Assembly (NCBI GenBank): GCA_030431825.1
Contig: JAUIIJ010000007.1
Location: 1 to 64,000 of the forward strand
Direction of reading: 5' to 3'
Source of the DNA: Alphaproteobacteria bacterium
GTDB lineage: Bacteria; Pseudomonadota; Alphaproteobacteria; Rhodobacterales; Rhodobacteraceae
Length of the DNA: 64,000 bases
The stretch's first letter is position 1. Each line of letters opens with the position of its first letter. A model generated the notes under the pieces. That model worked only from the letters and a program-made list of their open reading frames with translations, was not told the DNA's origin and made no database searches. Of the stretch, positions 8,242 through 18,123 are shown piece by piece. The position numbers and the translations under genes were made by a program.

Positions 8242-9660
8242 TCAGAATTTTGATCCGATTCCGAGCGAGACCGAGAATTCGCGCGAGGAAAAGCGACTGA
8301 AATTCGAGTCCTTGCGCCCGGTGCGCAGGCGCACGGTCGGCACGAACCCGGCATAGTCATAACGGTCAAACACCAGCGTAAGATCGCCATACAGCGATTT
8401 GTCGGTGCGCGGAACCGCGCCATTGAGGCTGAACAGGAACTGGTCGTAGTTCGTATATCCCATGACCAGCCCCATCGAGAGGCGCGTGGGGCCGACCGCA
8501 CGGCCAAGCGTATAGCTCGCCCGCATCGATACCGTCGAATAGGTGCCGTTGATACTGACCGCGTCCACGTCCTGATAGGCCAGGGCGAGCCCGAGGACGT
8601 CACCGTTTGCCAGTTCCCTGCCGAAGTCAGCACCAAGGCTCAGGACACGCGCGTCATTGGTGGTATAGCGTGCGTCATAGCGGCGTTCAGCATCCGCGCG
8701 CAGCGCATAGCGTGTATCGGGATCGGGTCGCCAGCTGCGCGCCACGCCCAGACGCGCAAAGCGATAGTTGCGCTCGCCCCCGTACCAGCTTTCGCCGACT
8801 GCCAGATCAACGCTGGCCTGCCCCCGTGACCCCTCCCCGCCGACCGCGCGAAGATGTGTCAGTGTCGCTGCGACGTAGGTCGAGGCGAAATCCGAACCGG
8901 ATACGTCGGGCGCGGTGGCTCTCGCGCTGTCAGACAGCGCCACGCGCTCGACATACAGCCGTGCCCCAAGGGTCGTCATGCCGGTTTCGTTCACATGCAG
9001 CCGGTAGGAGGGCGCAATATCGAGCGAGGCGATCAACCCCGAGAGGGCAAGCCCCGCCCCCGAAATCGTTCCTTCGTCCGGGACTCCGTCGATGATGTTG
9101 CGCGAGGTGTCGGAACCGTTGTTAACGTTATCCGAGGGACGCAGATCGCCACGCAGCCGCAGCGACCACGGGTTGACCCGGCGCAGCAGCTTGTAGTCCT
9201 GCGCCACACGCTCTTCATCGGCCTCGGTCGGCGCATGAATTGCGGTGCGGCGCAGCCAGAACTGGGACAGGCTGTATCTTTCGCCTTCGAATGCCATGCG
9301 GGCCGCAAGCTGTGCGGCCTCGAACCGGGCGGGGCCGGCCTCTGCGTTGCGATAGGCATACCCGGCGGCGCGGCGGGCGAGGTCCGGATCGCCAAGTCGG
9401 GCATAACCGCGTGCGATGATGTAATAGGCCAGCGGGTCCGCCGGATCGGCCCTGAGCACCGCCTTGGCAAGTTCGATGGCAACGCCCGGCTCGCCGGACT
9501 CCAGCGCGTTGATGGCCATGTTCCGCACCTGTGCCGCATCCAGTTCGAGCGGCGCGGCAACACCGTCCCGCGCCCCCACCACCAGCAACCCGAGCAGAAT
9601 TGTCAGCCAGAGTGCGGCTTGGCGGACCAGATCGACGGGGAGCAGGCGCGGGCGCGGCAT
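8242..9660 (-). CDS. Slam-type outer-membrane protein (surface lipoprotein assembly modifier)
   Basis: The 472-residue protein has a signal peptide (to about residue 35, ending GVAAPLEL), an N-terminal TPR-like helical domain (about 38-140) and a C-terminal region of alternating amphipathic strands (about 165-472) ending in Phe, as expected for an outer-membrane barrel. This TPR-plus-barrel layout is that of Slam proteins, the translocons of type XI secretion, which move lipoproteins or soluble cargo to the cell surface. It lies 11 bases downstream of a lipoprotein gene with a TbpB-like C-terminal domain, its probable substrate. The alternative is a generic DUF560/TPR barrel without that function. 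Confidence 0.75.
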   Translation of the reverse strand: MPRPRLLPVDLVRQAALWLTILLGLLVVGARDGVAAPLELDAAQVRNMAINALESGEPGVAIELAKAVLRADPADPLAYYIIARGYARLGDPDLARRAAGYAYRNAEAGPARFEAAQLAARMAFEGERYSLSQFWLRRTAIHAPTEADEERVAQDYKLLRRVNPWSLRLRGDLRPSDNVNNGSDTSRNIIDGVPDEGTISGAGLALSGLIASLDIAPSYRLHVNETGMTTLGARLYVERVALSDSARATAPDVSGSDFASTYVAATLTHLRAVGGEGSRGQASVDLAVGESWYGGERNYRFARLGVARSWRPDPDTRYALRADAERRYDARYTTNDARVLSLGADFGRELANGDVLGLALAYQDVDAVSINGTYSTVSMRASYTLGRAVGPTRLSMGLVMGYTNYDQFLFSLNGAVPRTDKSLYGDLTLVFDRYDYAGFVPTVRLRTGRKDSNFSRFSSREFSVSLGIGSKF

Positions 9661-9671
9661 GTGCCGACGCC

Positions 9672-10550
9672 TCAGTTGCTGCGTTCCAGCACGAACAGTC
9701 CGAATTCCTCGGCTTCGGACTCGCCGGAAACGTGGCCGGATGTATAAAGCGCGCCGGCGACCGCGTTGGCATTCGGACCGCCGAATGCGCCGCCATATTC
9801 CCCCCTGGCCTGCTCTTGCTGGGTCACGTTGCCCGCAAAGGATCCATCGGCCTGAATATCTGCCGGTGCGATCTGCAACCCTTCGAGATCCGCGCCCGTG
9901 GCTGCATAGGTCCGGTTATAGATCTGTCCCTTGACACGCATGTTCGAGAAATCCGCGTTGATCCGCGCGTCGCCGAAAACCCGTCCGGCCTGTCGCGGCC
10001 GCACGGCGGGATCCGTGCCGGGTGGCACCGGCAACAGGGCATCGCCGTTGTCCGGCAGGTTCATCAGGCCGACATATTCGCCGTCATAGCGCACATCGGC
10101 GTTGGCTTCATTCGCGGAAGGCACCGAAAAACCGCTCGCGGAATACGTCGCGCCACCGTTGTAATAGCCGTCCAGCCCGCCCGACACCGCCACGACACCG
10201 CTGGCGCCGTCCACGGCACGGGCATAGGCCGTGGTGTGCGTGTTGAGCGGATCGGGCTGATGTTCGAATGCCTGATACTGACCACCGGGCGAATCCAGCG
10301 ACGCCTCGCGCGCATATTCAACCGGTAATTGCGTTCCGTTGAACGTGACACCGGTGATCACCAGACGCGGGTCGGTCGGATCGGGGGTATATGTTGCGGC
10401 GTCCAGATCGCTGGAGACCGCCTCCGGGATCGGGCTTGTCGGCGCGACCGGATCCGTCCCGCCCCCGTCTCCATCGTCGAGAAATGGATTGCCGCCGCTG
10501 CACGCCGACACGGCTGTCGCAACGGCGACGCCAAACACAAACCGCTTCAT
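9672..10550 (-). CDS. Lipoprotein with TbpB-like beta-barrel domain, putative Slam cargo
   Basis: A 292-residue protein with a lipoprotein signal: VATAVSAC then SGGNPFLDD, Cys at about 17. A Gly/Asp/Pro-rich linker is followed by a beta-rich body. The last third, from GRVFGDARINADFS to the end, has the small eight-strand barrel pattern of TbpB-type lipoproteins, including RGEYGGAFGGPNANAVAGAL. Such domains are the recognition element for Slam translocons, and a Slam gene follows 11 bases downstream. The ligand is unknown; nothing in the sequence identifies iron, haem or another target. A start three codons upstream (10559) is also possible. Confidence 0.7.
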   Translation of the reverse strand: MKRFVFGVAVATAVSACSGGNPFLDDGDGGGTDPVAPTSPIPEAVSSDLDAATYTPDPTDPRLVITGVTFNGTQLPVEYAREASLDSPGGQYQAFEHQPDPLNTHTTAYARAVDGASGVVAVSGGLDGYYNGGATYSASGFSVPSANEANADVRYDGEYVGLMNLPDNGDALLPVPPGTDPAVRPRQAGRVFGDARINADFSNMRVKGQIYNRTYAATGADLEGLQIAPADIQADGSFAGNVTQQEQARGEYGGAFGGPNANAVAGALYTSGHVSGESEAEEFGLFVLERSN

Positions 10551-10735
10551 CTGCCTCATCAACCTTTTGGTGGTCGTTGCGCACAGAGTCTGCGTCCCGC
10601 ATTGAAAAGTCAACGCGTATACACGCCAAAGTCGATCAACGTGGCCGATAGGTGACCCCCATTTAGCGGTTCACGTGTGCCACATCACTATATACAGTCG
10701 AGTTCTCAAGAGATTCTGCTGCGAAAGGATTCGCC

Positions 10736-11641
10736 ATGCCGCTGTCACCAGAACAACAGGCCGAAATCGACGCATTGCGGTCCGATCCGCAGCCGACCCT
10801 GCGCACGGTCGCGCCGGGCATGGAAAAACACCTCTACCAGGCGCGCCAGGTTCTGGACCATGGGTTTGTCCGGGTCATCGACTATATGGGGGATGATGCG
10901 GCGATCTGCCAGGCGGCCCGCGTGAGCTATGGCAAGGGGACGAAATCGGTCCAGAATGACGAGGGGCTGATCCGCTACCTGATGCGGCACTGGCATTCGA
11001 CGCCGTTTGAAATGTGCGAGCTCAAGCTGCACGTGAAACTGCCGGTCTTTGTCGCGCGGCAGTGGATCCGGCATCGCACGGCGAATGTGAACGAATATTC
11101 CGCGCGCTATTCGATCCTCGACCGTGAATTCTATATTCCGGCCGCCGAGCACATCAACGCCCAGTCGCAGGTCAACAACCAGGGCAGGGGCGATGTGCTT
11201 CAGGGCGAGGAAGCGGCGCGGGTGCTGGAGATCCTCAAGGCGGATTCCGCCCGCTGCTATGACAATTACGAAACGATGATTTCCTCCGACGGTCAGGCGG
11301 GGCTGGCACGGGAGCTGGCGCGCATGAACCTGCCGGCGAATATCTATACGCAATGGTACTGGAAGGTGGACCTGCACAATCTCTTCCACTTCCTGCGCCT
11401 GCGCGCGGATTCTCACGCCCAGTACGAAATCCGCGTCTACGCCGATGCGATCTGTGACATGGTCGCCGACTGGGTGCCCGCGGCCTATGGCGCCTTTGAG
11501 GACTACCGCATGGGCGCAGTCACCATGTCGGCGCAGATGGTCGATTGTTTGCGGCGGATGCTTAGAGGGGAAACCGTGACACAGGAAAATTCCGGTATGA
11601 GCGCGCGCGAATGGCGGGAGTTCGAAGAGGTGGTTTCCTGA
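10736..11641 (+). CDS. thyX: FAD-dependent thymidylate synthase ThyX
   Basis: ThyX makes dTMP from dUMP using methylenetetrahydrofolate, FAD and NADPH. The 301-residue protein contains the ThyX motif as [15 protein letters not shown] (about 120-134) and the flanking blocks [13 protein letters not shown] and [17 protein letters not shown]. An AAAGGA ribosome site precedes the ATG. The gene is divergent from the lipoprotein/Slam pair and about 80 bases upstream of cobQ. The intergenic stretch 10551-10735 must hold both promoters, but no unambiguous elements were picked. Confidence 0.96.
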   Translation: MPLSPEQQAEIDALRSDPQPTLRTVAPGMEKHLYQARQVLDHGFVRVIDYMGDDAAICQAARVSYGKGTKSVQNDEGLIRYLMRHWHSTPFEMCELKLHVKLPVFVARQWIRHRTANVNEYSARYSILDREFYIPAAEHINAQSQVNNQGRGDVLQGEEAARVLEILKADSARCYDNYETMISSDGQAGLARELARMNLPANIYTQWYWKVDLHNLFHFLRLRADSHAQYEIRVYADAICDMVADWVPAAYGAFEDYRMGAVTMSAQMVDCLRRMLRGETVTQENSGMSAREWREFEEVVS

Positions 11642-11721
11642 TCCGGGCTGCCCGGACCATCGCGCCGGAGCAGCCGAAATGACTCGCCGGAGGGCCTGCT
11701 GATGTGTGGCACGAGTCTGCC

Positions 11722-13170
11722 GTGACCAAGGCGTTGATGATCCAGGGAACCGGATCGAACGTGGGAAAGTCCATGTTGGTGGCCGGTCTGTGCCGCGCGG
11801 CCCGGCGGCGGGGTCTGTCCGTTGCGCCGTTCAAGCCGCAGAACATGTCCAACAACGCTGCCGTCACCGCCGACGGGGGCGAGATCGGGCGTGCGCAGGC
11901 GTTGCAGGCGCTGGCCTGCGGGCTTGAGCCGCATACGGACATGAACCCGATCCTGCTCAAGCCCGAGACCGATACCGGCGCGCAGGTCGTGGTGCAGGGG
12001 CGGCTTCGGACAACCGCGCGGGCCAGAGAGTATTCCCGGCTAAAACCGACCCTGATGCCAGCGGTGCTCGAAAGCTTCCACCGCCTTGGCGCGGCGCATG
12101 AACTGATCATTGTCGAGGGTGCCGGCAGCCCCGCCGAGGTCAACCTGCGCGAAGGTGACATTGCCAACATGGGCTTCGCGGTTGCCGCCAGCGTCCCGGT
12201 CGTGCTCGCCGGCGATATCGACCGGGGCGGTGTCATTGCGCAGATGATCGGCACGCGGGCGGTCTTGTCACGCGAGGACGAGGCCACGGTGGCCGGTTTC
12301 CTGATCAACAAGTTTCGTGGGGATCCGCGTCTGTTCGACGAGGGTTATGCGCTGATCCAGGAGCGTAGCGGATGGCAGGGCTTTGGTGTTCTGCCGTGGT
12401 TCGCCGACGCATGGAAGCTGCCTGCCGAAGACGCGCTCGACATTGCTTCGGCGCCGCATGCGGGTGCCTGCCACGTGGTCTGCCTCTGCCTGTCGCGGAT
12501 TGCCAATTTCGACGATCTCGACCCGCTTGCGCAGGAACCGGGGCTGACGCTGACGATGCTGCGTGCAGGCGAACCGATTCCAGGTGATGCGGATCTGGTG
12601 ATCTTGCCTGGCAGCAAATCGACCCGGGGCGATCTGGCGTTTCTGCGCGCGCAGGGGTGGGATATCGACCTTGCGGCGCATGTGCGGCGTGGCGGTCACG
12701 TTCTGGGCATTTGCGGTGGCTACCAGATGCTTGGACAGCGCGTGCGCGACCCGCAGGGGATCGAGGGACCGGCCGGGGAAACGCGGGGGCTGGGTCTCTT
12801 GGATGTTGTCACCGTGATGGAACCCGAAAAGAGATTGACGCGGGTGCAGGCCGAGCACCTGGGATCAGGGCAGAGCTTTGACGGCTATGAAATCCACATC
12901 GGTCAGACGGGCGGCCCCGATTGCGCCCGACCTTTCGCGCGCATCGACGGTGTTGACGAAGGCGCGATAAACGGCACCGGGCGGGTGATGGGGAGCTATC
13001 TGCACGGGCTCTTTCGCCATGACGGGTTCCGCTCGGCATTCCTGTCCGGCCTTGGCGCGGCCAATGCAGGCCTGCAGTATGACGCGGAGGTCGAGGCCAC
13101 GCTGGATGCGCTGGCGGATCATATCGAGACCCATCTGGACGTGGCCGGATTGCTCGCGGTTGCGCGTTAA
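11722..13170 (+). CDS. cobQ: Cobyric acid synthase CobQ
   Basis: CobQ amidates positions b, d, e and g of adenosylcobyrinic acid a,c-diamide using glutamine and ATP. The 482-residue protein has an N-terminal P-loop domain (GTGSNVGKS at about 8-16, then KPQNMSNNA) and a C-terminal glutamine amidotransferase domain with the nucleophile in GICGGYQML (about 330). The GTG start at 11722 is chosen to give the usual [12 protein letters not shown] opening; an ATG at 11737 is the alternative. Its stop overlaps the end of the convergent cobF gene by four bases. Confidence 0.95.
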   Translation: MTKALMIQGTGSNVGKSMLVAGLCRAARRRGLSVAPFKPQNMSNNAAVTADGGEIGRAQALQALACGLEPHTDMNPILLKPETDTGAQVVVQGRLRTTARAREYSRLKPTLMPAVLESFHRLGAAHELIIVEGAGSPAEVNLREGDIANMGFAVAASVPVVLAGDIDRGGVIAQMIGTRAVLSREDEATVAGFLINKFRGDPRLFDEGYALIQERSGWQGFGVLPWFADAWKLPAEDALDIASAPHAGACHVVCLCLSRIANFDDLDPLAQEPGLTLTMLRAGEPIPGDADLVILPGSKSTRGDLAFLRAQGWDIDLAAHVRRGGHVLGICGGYQMLGQRVRDPQGIEGPAGETRGLGLLDVVTVMEPEKRLTRVQAEHLGSGQSFDGYEIHIGQTGGPDCARPFARIDGVDEGAINGTGRVMGSYLHGLFRHDGFRSAFLSGLGAANAGLQYDAEVEATLDALADHIETHLDVAGLLAVAR

Positions 13171-13922
13171 CGCGAAACGCCCCGGCGGCGTCGGCGCAAC
13201 AGGTAGATATCCATGATCCAACCGTGATCGGCGCGGGCGCGCTCCCGCGTGGCGCGGATCCGCTCCGAGACCTCATCGAGCGGGCCGCTGATCAAAATCT
13301 GCTGGGTCATCCCCACATAGGCCCCCCACCAGATGTCATATTGCGCCGCGTCGAGAGCCTGGAACGAACATTCGCCATCCAGCATGATTATCGCGGTGTC
13401 GGTTCCCTGCGGCCAGCCGGTGTCGCGCAACTGTCGGCCCGTCGTCACCATGAACGGCGCGCCGAGTTCGTTGGCTGGAATGGCATGCGCGGCGGTCAGC
13501 GCCTGCAGCGCGGTGATGCCGGGAATGACGCGGGTGCGCGGTTGCGGATCGAGCCGCGCGGCGATCCTCAGGGAACTGTCATAGAGCGAGGGGTCGCCCC
13601 AGACCAGCAGCGCGACCACCCCGGCCTGCGGGCAGGTATCTATCGCGGCCTGCCATCGTGTTGCGATTTCATCGTGCCACGCATCCACCCCGCGCAGATA
13701 CCCGTCATCGTCCCGGCGCCGGGGCATATCGAAATACGCGATGTGCGGGGGCTCATTGGTCACGTCTTTTATGATGGTTTCCCGCAACCCGGCGAGGTCC
13801 GACTTACCGGCCCCCTTGCGCGGGATCAGGATCAGGTCGGCGCGCCGGATGGCCTTTGCCCCTTCGCGGGTCAGGTGATCCGGATTGCCGGTTCCGATTC
13901 CGACCAACAACAAGTCATGCAT
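13167..13922 (-). CDS. cobF: Precorrin-6A synthase (deacetylating) CobF
   Basis: CobF methylates C1 and removes the acetyl group during conversion of precorrin-5 to precorrin-6A in the aerobic route. The 251-residue protein has the tetrapyrrole-methylase opening [15 protein letters not shown] and the family block [16 protein letters not shown]. The start at 13922 (MHDLLLVG) has no ribosome site directly before it: a terminator-like hairpin with a U-rich tail lies immediately upstream, and an AAGGAG is only found beyond that hairpin. The gene is convergent with cobQ, overlapping it by four bases. Confidence 0.93.
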   Translation of the reverse strand: MHDLLLVGIGTGNPDHLTREGAKAIRRADLILIPRKGAGKSDLAGLRETIIKDVTNEPPHIAYFDMPRRRDDDGYLRGVDAWHDEIATRWQAAIDTCPQAGVVALLVWGDPSLYDSSLRIAARLDPQPRTRVIPGITALQALTAAHAIPANELGAPFMVTTGRQLRDTGWPQGTDTAIIMLDGECSFQALDAAQYDIWWGAYVGMTQQILISGPLDEVSERIRATRERARADHGWIMDIYLLRRRRRGVSR

Positions 13923-13928
13923 GACAAA

Positions 13929-13964
13929 CAAAAAGGCCCCGTCGCGCGAGTGGACGAGGCCCTG
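13929..13964 (-). terminator. Terminator-like hairpin just upstream of cobF
   Basis: Read leftward, the sequence forms an inverted repeat GGCCTCGTC / GACGGGGCC with a short loop, followed by TTTTTGTTTGT. This is a classic intrinsic terminator shape for the transcript of the CbiM-like gene. It ends a few bases before the cobF start codon, so it may also control cobF expression. Confidence 0.65.
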
Positions 13965-13981
13965 CTCCTTGTTGGATGCCG

Positions 13982-14659
13982 TCAGGCGGCGTTGTGCAGG
14001 CGAGTCGTGACCAGCGCGGAATGACGCAAGCCCTTCATGGATTTGGCCGCGGCCAGCACCGCAAGATCGATCAGCGGCTCGATCAGCACGACCATCATGT
14101 ACGCAAGTCCGAAGCTGCCGACCGAGGCAAAGGTCTCGGCACCTGCGCCCTGGCCATAGAGTGCCCAGAACGCGACCCAGGCGACAACGCCGCCCTGATA
14201 GGCTGCCGACAGTTTCAGCACATCGGTGTATGTCAGGTCGACATAAGCCACGTCCTGCGGCAACATCTTGCGCGCCATTGCCCCGATGGCAAAGAGCGGC
14301 ACCAGCAGGGTGGTGATGTTGACGAAATACATCGGCATGTCGGTCGGGGCAAAGAACAGGCCCTGAATCAAGAGCCCCGCGGCGAGCCCGACTGCGGCGG
14401 GCGCGATACCGAGGATCAGCAATAATGTCGTGCCAAGAATAAAGTGGACTTCGGAAACACCGACAGGGAAATGCGGCAACACTTCGAAGAATACGAGCAC
14501 CGCCGCCGTCGCCAGCGCGCTGCGCGCGACGAAGGACGGGACAGAGCGGGTTTTCAACTCGTCTCCTATCAGTTTCAGCGAATAGCCCGCGGCGGCGGCT
14601 GCCGTTCCATAGGCCAGCACCATTTTGGCGCCGTGCACGATTCCGGGTTCGATATGCAT
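13982..14659 (-). CDS. CbiM-like cobalt transport permease, solo
   Basis: This is a 225-residue membrane protein beginning MHIEPGIVHGAKM, the metal-binding N-terminus pattern of CbiM-type substrate-specific components of energy-coupling-factor cobalt transporters. Six or so hydrophobic segments follow, including ALATAAVLVFFEVLP and YFVNITTLLVPLFAIGAMA. No cbiN, cbiQ or cbiO gene is adjacent, so it may act alone or with partners encoded elsewhere. It lies behind a cobalamin riboswitch, which supports a role in cobalt supply for B12. The start at 14659 fixes the conserved N-terminal Met-His. Confidence 0.78.
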   Translation of the reverse strand: MHIEPGIVHGAKMVLAYGTAAAAAGYSLKLIGDELKTRSVPSFVARSALATAAVLVFFEVLPHFPVGVSEVHFILGTTLLLILGIAPAAVGLAAGLLIQGLFFAPTDMPMYFVNITTLLVPLFAIGAMARKMLPQDVAYVDLTYTDVLKLSAAYQGGVVAWVAFWALYGQGAGAETFASVGSFGLAYMMVVLIEPLIDLAVLAAAKSMKGLRHSALVTTRLHNAA

Positions 14660-14725
14660 GTTCTTCAATCTCCTTACCGCCAACCCCGGCGGATTACGTG
14701 GCCGCCAGCGCGACCGGTTTCACCA

Positions 14726-14898
14726 CGGCAGGTTTCCTGACTTTCGGATCGGCGCACGTGCTGTCCCTTCCCGGCATTGGTGCCAGTGGTTCCATCGACG
14801 CGTGCTCCCCGATTACAGTTGCGGGGGCAGTCCGGGCATTTCACCCTGTTCCCTATTATCCCAGACCTTGAGAGCCTGGGCACCGTGTTCCCTTTCAT
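14726..14898 (-). promoter_or_regulatory. Cobalamin riboswitch upstream of the CbiM-like gene
   Basis: Read leftward, this stretch contains the conserved series of a cobalamin (B12) riboswitch: AAAGGGAACACGGTG, GGGAACAGGGTGAAATGC, CTGCCCCCGCAACTGTAA, the ACCACTGGCA segment, GCCGGGAAGG, and finally the B12 box AAGTCAGGAAACCTGCC (14728-14744). The order and spacing match the family. It would switch off the downstream CbiM-like gene when adenosylcobalamin is plentiful. It begins about 40 bases after the end of cobA, so read-through from the cobL-cobA operon may also enter it. Confidence 0.92.
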
Positions 14899-14938
14899 GG
14901 GAGAGATGCGTGTCTTGCGTCAAGCCCAAAACCGGCAC

Positions 14939-15658
14939 TCAACCATCTGCCAGCGGCCCGTAGAGGATCAGCGCGGGCGCAGTACCCCGCTCGGTCGCCA
15001 GCCTTTCTGCCAGCGCGGAAACGGTGGTACGGTGCAGCGCCTGTTCGGCCGTGCCGACGGCTTCGGCCAGCAGCGCAGGCGTATTGGACGGCAACCCATG
15101 CGCGACGAGCAGGTCCGCCAGCCTTGGAAATGTGCGTTTGCCCATGAACACCACGGTGGTCGCCTGGTCATCCGCGAGCGCGGCCATGTTGAGGTCCTCG
15201 GGCAATTCGCCGGCGACGTCATGGCCGGTCACGAATTGCACCCGGCGTGCGGTCAGCCGTCGGGTCAGCGGTATGCCCGCCGCCGCCGCCGCCGCACAGG
15301 CCGAGGGAATGCCGGGTATGATCTCATGGGCAATGTCGGCCGCACGCAGCGCGACCAGCTCTTCCTCGAGGCGCCCGAACATGCCGCCATCCCCCGACTT
15401 GAGCCGCACGACCCTGGCGCCGCCCCTGGCATAGTCAACCAGCAGACGGCTCACGTGGTCCTGCTTGGGCGAGGGACGCCCGGCGCGCTTGCCGACACCC
15501 ACAAGGTCGGCCCCGGCTCTGGCATGTGACAGGATCGGCCCCGACGACAGGTCGTCAAACAGGATGGCATCGGCGTGTTTCATCCGGTCGACGGCCTTCA
15601 GTGTCATCAGTTCCGGGTCGCCGGGGCCGGAGCCGACAAAGGACACGAACCCGCTCAT
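14939..15658 (-). CDS. cobA: Uroporphyrinogen-III C-methyltransferase CobA
   Basis: CobA uses two S-adenosylmethionines to convert uroporphyrinogen III to precorrin-2, the entry step of B12 synthesis. The 239-residue protein shows the methylase signatures FVGSGPGDPELMTLKAV (about 6-22), VVRLKSGDGGMFGR and PGIPSACAAAAAAGIPLT. It is the last gene of the leftward cobL-cobE-cobM-cobB-cobA operon, with its start overlapping the cobB stop. There is no fused CysG oxidase/chelatase part, so it is the short CobA type. Confidence 0.94.
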   Translation of the reverse strand: MSGFVSFVGSGPGDPELMTLKAVDRMKHADAILFDDLSSGPILSHARAGADLVGVGKRAGRPSPKQDHVSRLLVDYARGGARVVRLKSGDGGMFGRLEEELVALRAADIAHEIIPGIPSACAAAAAAGIPLTRRLTARRVQFVTGHDVAGELPEDLNMAALADDQATTVVFMGKRTFPRLADLLVAHGLPSNTPALLAEAVGTAEQALHRTTVSALAERLATERGTAPALILYGPLADG

Positions 15659-16971
15659 CGCGATGCCTCCGCGATCAGGTGAAAGAACGTGCCGGTGACA
15701 TTGCCGCGTCGCGAACCGGTTTCGGCAACCGTGGCTCCCTCGGCGTCGGTGACGTCCGCAAGCGGCATGTCGGGCTGTTCGAGAATGGTGGAGTAGTGAA
15801 ACTCGTGGCCGCGCAGGGCGGCGCCGGCGGCGAAACCCGGCATCGCCGTTGTCAGCATTGCCTTGCGGTAACCGAGATGGAATTTCCGTTTTTCATACGA
15901 TGTGACAAGACCGAGCAGCCCGGCCATCCGGTGCCGGGTGCCCGCCTTGTCGATCAGTGCCTCGCCCAGTGCCATGTAGCCGCCGCATTCACCATGCACG
16001 GGGCGAGACGCGGCATGGTCTCGCAGCCCGGCCAGGAACCGGCCCGCGGCGGCGATCCGCCCGGCATGCAGTTCCGGATACCCTCCGGGCAGCCACACCA
16101 GATCTGCCTCCGGTGCGGGCGGCTGGTCCTGAAGCGGTGAAAACGGCAGGATCTCGGCGCCGGCGTCACGCCACCCGGCCAGCAGGTGGGGATAGGTGAA
16201 AGAGAATGCCGCATCCTGCGCCAGCGCGATCCGTTGCGCGGGCGGACGCGGCAGCGCGGCCGACGAGGGCCCGCCCGGGCGCGAGGAGGCCGCCCCCCGC
16301 AGTGCGTCAAGGTCGACATGCTGGCGCAGGAAGGCGGCATAGCCCGAGATCGCGCTTTCGAGATCGGGATGCTCGACCGCCTGTATCAGACCCAGATGCC
16401 GCTCGGGCAGCGTCAGGTCCCCGCGTCGTGGCAGGACGCCCAGCACAGGCAACCCCGCCCGCTCCATTCCCAGCCGCGTCAGGCGCTCGTGCCGGGGGCT
16501 TGCCACGCGGTTCAGGATCACGCCGGCAAAGGGCAGGTCCGGGTTGTAGCTGCGAAATCCGAGAGCCGTCGCCGCCGCCGATTGCGCCTGTCCGCCCACG
16601 TCGAGCACCAGCACAACCGGCCATCCCATGCGCAGCGCGGTTTCGGCACTCGATCCGTGGCCGGTCTCACCCGGTTTTGCCACCCCGTCAAACAGGCCCA
16701 TCGACCCCTCGGCGATCACGATATCCGCTCCCGCGGCCTGTTTGGCGACGGCATCCAGCAGGCTGCCATGCATCGCCCAGCTGTCCATGTTGAAGGATGC
16801 CCGCCCGGCCGCCGCGCGGTGAAAGGCCGGGTCGATATAGTCGGGTCCGCTCTTGAACGGTTGCACCGCCAGCCCGTCCTCGGCCAGCGCCCGCAAGAGC
16901 CCCAGCATGACGGTGGTCTTGCCGGTCCCGGATGACGGGGCAGAGATCAGCAGGCCTGGGGGGTTAATCAT
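15655..16971 (-). CDS. cobB: Cobyrinate a,c-diamide synthase CobB
   Basis: CobB amidates the a and c carboxylates of hydrogenobyrinic acid (aerobic route) with glutamine and ATP. The 438-residue protein has the P-loop [10 protein letters not shown] (about 13-22), the family block [12 protein letters not shown], and a C-terminal amidotransferase domain with the nucleophile Cys in [14 protein letters not shown]. The ATG at 16971 overlaps the end of cobM by eight bases, and the stop overlaps cobA in an ATGA, so the genes are tightly coupled. Confidence 0.95.
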   Translation of the reverse strand: MINPPGLLISAPSSGTGKTTVMLGLLRALAEDGLAVQPFKSGPDYIDPAFHRAAAGRASFNMDSWAMHGSLLDAVAKQAAGADIVIAEGSMGLFDGVAKPGETGHGSSAETALRMGWPVVLVLDVGGQAQSAAATALGFRSYNPDLPFAGVILNRVASPRHERLTRLGMERAGLPVLGVLPRRGDLTLPERHLGLIQAVEHPDLESAISGYAAFLRQHVDLDALRGAASSRPGGPSSAALPRPPAQRIALAQDAAFSFTYPHLLAGWRDAGAEILPFSPLQDQPPAPEADLVWLPGGYPELHAGRIAAAGRFLAGLRDHAASRPVHGECGGYMALGEALIDKAGTRHRMAGLLGLVTSYEKRKFHLGYRKAMLTTAMPGFAAGAALRGHEFHYSTILEQPDMPLADVTDAEGATVAETGSRRGNVTGTFFHLIAEASR

Positions 16972-17758
16972 CGCCGTGGCTCCAGCCGGACCAGGGACTG
17001 TCGGCGCTTTGCGGTCGATAGCGGCGGTCGTAATCCTTGGAATAAAGACAACTTTCGGTAAACCCCTCTGCTGCCAGCGCCGGCCCGACGAGTATCAGCG
17101 CGGTGCGTGAAATCCCGTCCTCCATGGCGTCCTTCAATGTGCCCAATGTCGCACGAATGATCCGCTCGTCAGGCCAGCTCGCCCGGTAGACGACCGCGAC
17201 CGGGCAATCCGCACCGTAGTCGGGGGTCAGATCGGCGATAACGCGATCGAGGTTGCCGATCGACAGGTGAATGGCGAGCGTTGCACCGGTCGCCGCGAAA
17301 TTCGCCAGCGTTTCGCCCGGCGGCATGGACGAGGCACGGCCCGGCGTGCGGGTCAGCACCACGGATTGCGCAAGCCCCGGCAACGTCAGCTCACTGCCCA
17401 GTGACGCGGCGGCGGCGGCAAAGGACGGCACGCCGGGCGTCACGCTCACGGCAATGCCTTCGGCCCTCAGGCGGCGGATCTGTTCGCCCATCGCCGACCA
17501 GACCGACAGATCGCCGGAATGGAGCCGCGCGACATCCTGTCCCGCATCCGTCGCGGCGAGACACTCGCGGATGATCGCGTCAAGGTCCATCGCGGCGGTG
17601 TTGACCACCCGCGCATCCGGCGGGCAATGCGCCAGGATCTCTTCGGGAACCAGCGATCCTGCATAGAGGCATACCGGGCAGGCCGCGATGATATCGCGCC
17701 CGCGCAATGTCAGAAGGTCGGCGGCACCCGGTCCGGCGCCGATGAAATGTACGGTCAT
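16964..17758 (-). CDS. cobM: Precorrin-4 C11-methyltransferase CobM
   Basis: CobM transfers a methyl group to C11 of precorrin-4 to give precorrin-5. The 264-residue protein starts [20 protein letters not shown] and contains the typical [17 protein letters not shown] and [15 protein letters not shown] blocks of the CobM/CbiF family. It has an ATGA overlap with cobE upstream and an eight-base overlap with cobB downstream. Confidence 0.95.
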   Translation of the reverse strand: MTVHFIGAGPGAADLLTLRGRDIIAACPVCLYAGSLVPEEILAHCPPDARVVNTAAMDLDAIIRECLAATDAGQDVARLHSGDLSVWSAMGEQIRRLRAEGIAVSVTPGVPSFAAAAASLGSELTLPGLAQSVVLTRTPGRASSMPPGETLANFAATGATLAIHLSIGNLDRVIADLTPDYGADCPVAVVYRASWPDERIIRATLGTLKDAMEDGISRTALILVGPALAAEGFTESCLYSKDYDRRYRPQSADSPWSGWSHGDD

Positions 17759-18123
17759 GTGTCTTTCCCGATTGCGATGGCGCAGGTGGCAAGCCGGTCC
17801 TGCGAAATGTGACGATGCACCAGAAGCCGCGCGCCCGGTCCCGCTGCGGCGAGGGCGACGGCTTCGGCGACACTGCCGGTGCCGCGCCGGGCCAGACTGT
17901 GCGCGGATTGCGTCGCGGTGGAAACCGCCTGCATCTGGACGGTCGAAACCGGCCGTACCGGCAGGCCACGCGCGATGGCCCAGCCCGACAGGCAGGCAGC
18001 GCCCGCCTTGTCCGCAGGTGCCGCGACCGCGTCAACGGTGCGATCCGCCGCCGCTTTGTCGAAAGCCGATTGCAGGCTGGCGTGACTGGCCGCTGCGCGA
18101 AATCCGAACCCGGCGACGATCAT
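17755..18123 (-). CDS. cobE: Cobalamin biosynthesis protein CobE
   Basis: This 122-residue protein matches the small CobE family, equivalent to the C-terminal domain of CbiG. It opens [12 protein letters not shown] and carries [13 protein letters not shown] and a Ser/Thr-rich [15 protein letters not shown] segment. Its exact step in the aerobic pathway is not fully defined, though it is regularly found between cobM and cobL. The start at 18123 overlaps the cobL stop; the longer open frame upstream is antisense of cobL. Confidence 0.85.
   Translation of the reverse strand: MIVAGFGFRAAASHASLQSAFDKAAADRTVDAVAAPADKAGAACLSGWAIARGLPVRPVSTVQMQAVSTATQSAHSLARRGTGSVAEAVALAAAGPGARLLVHRHISQDRLATCAIAIGKDT

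Noticed and set aside
10600..10735. Candidate promoters for thyX (TTCACG/TATACA) and the lipoprotein gene (TTGACT/GACTCT)
   Set aside because: Spacing or match is too poor to list as features without start-site data.
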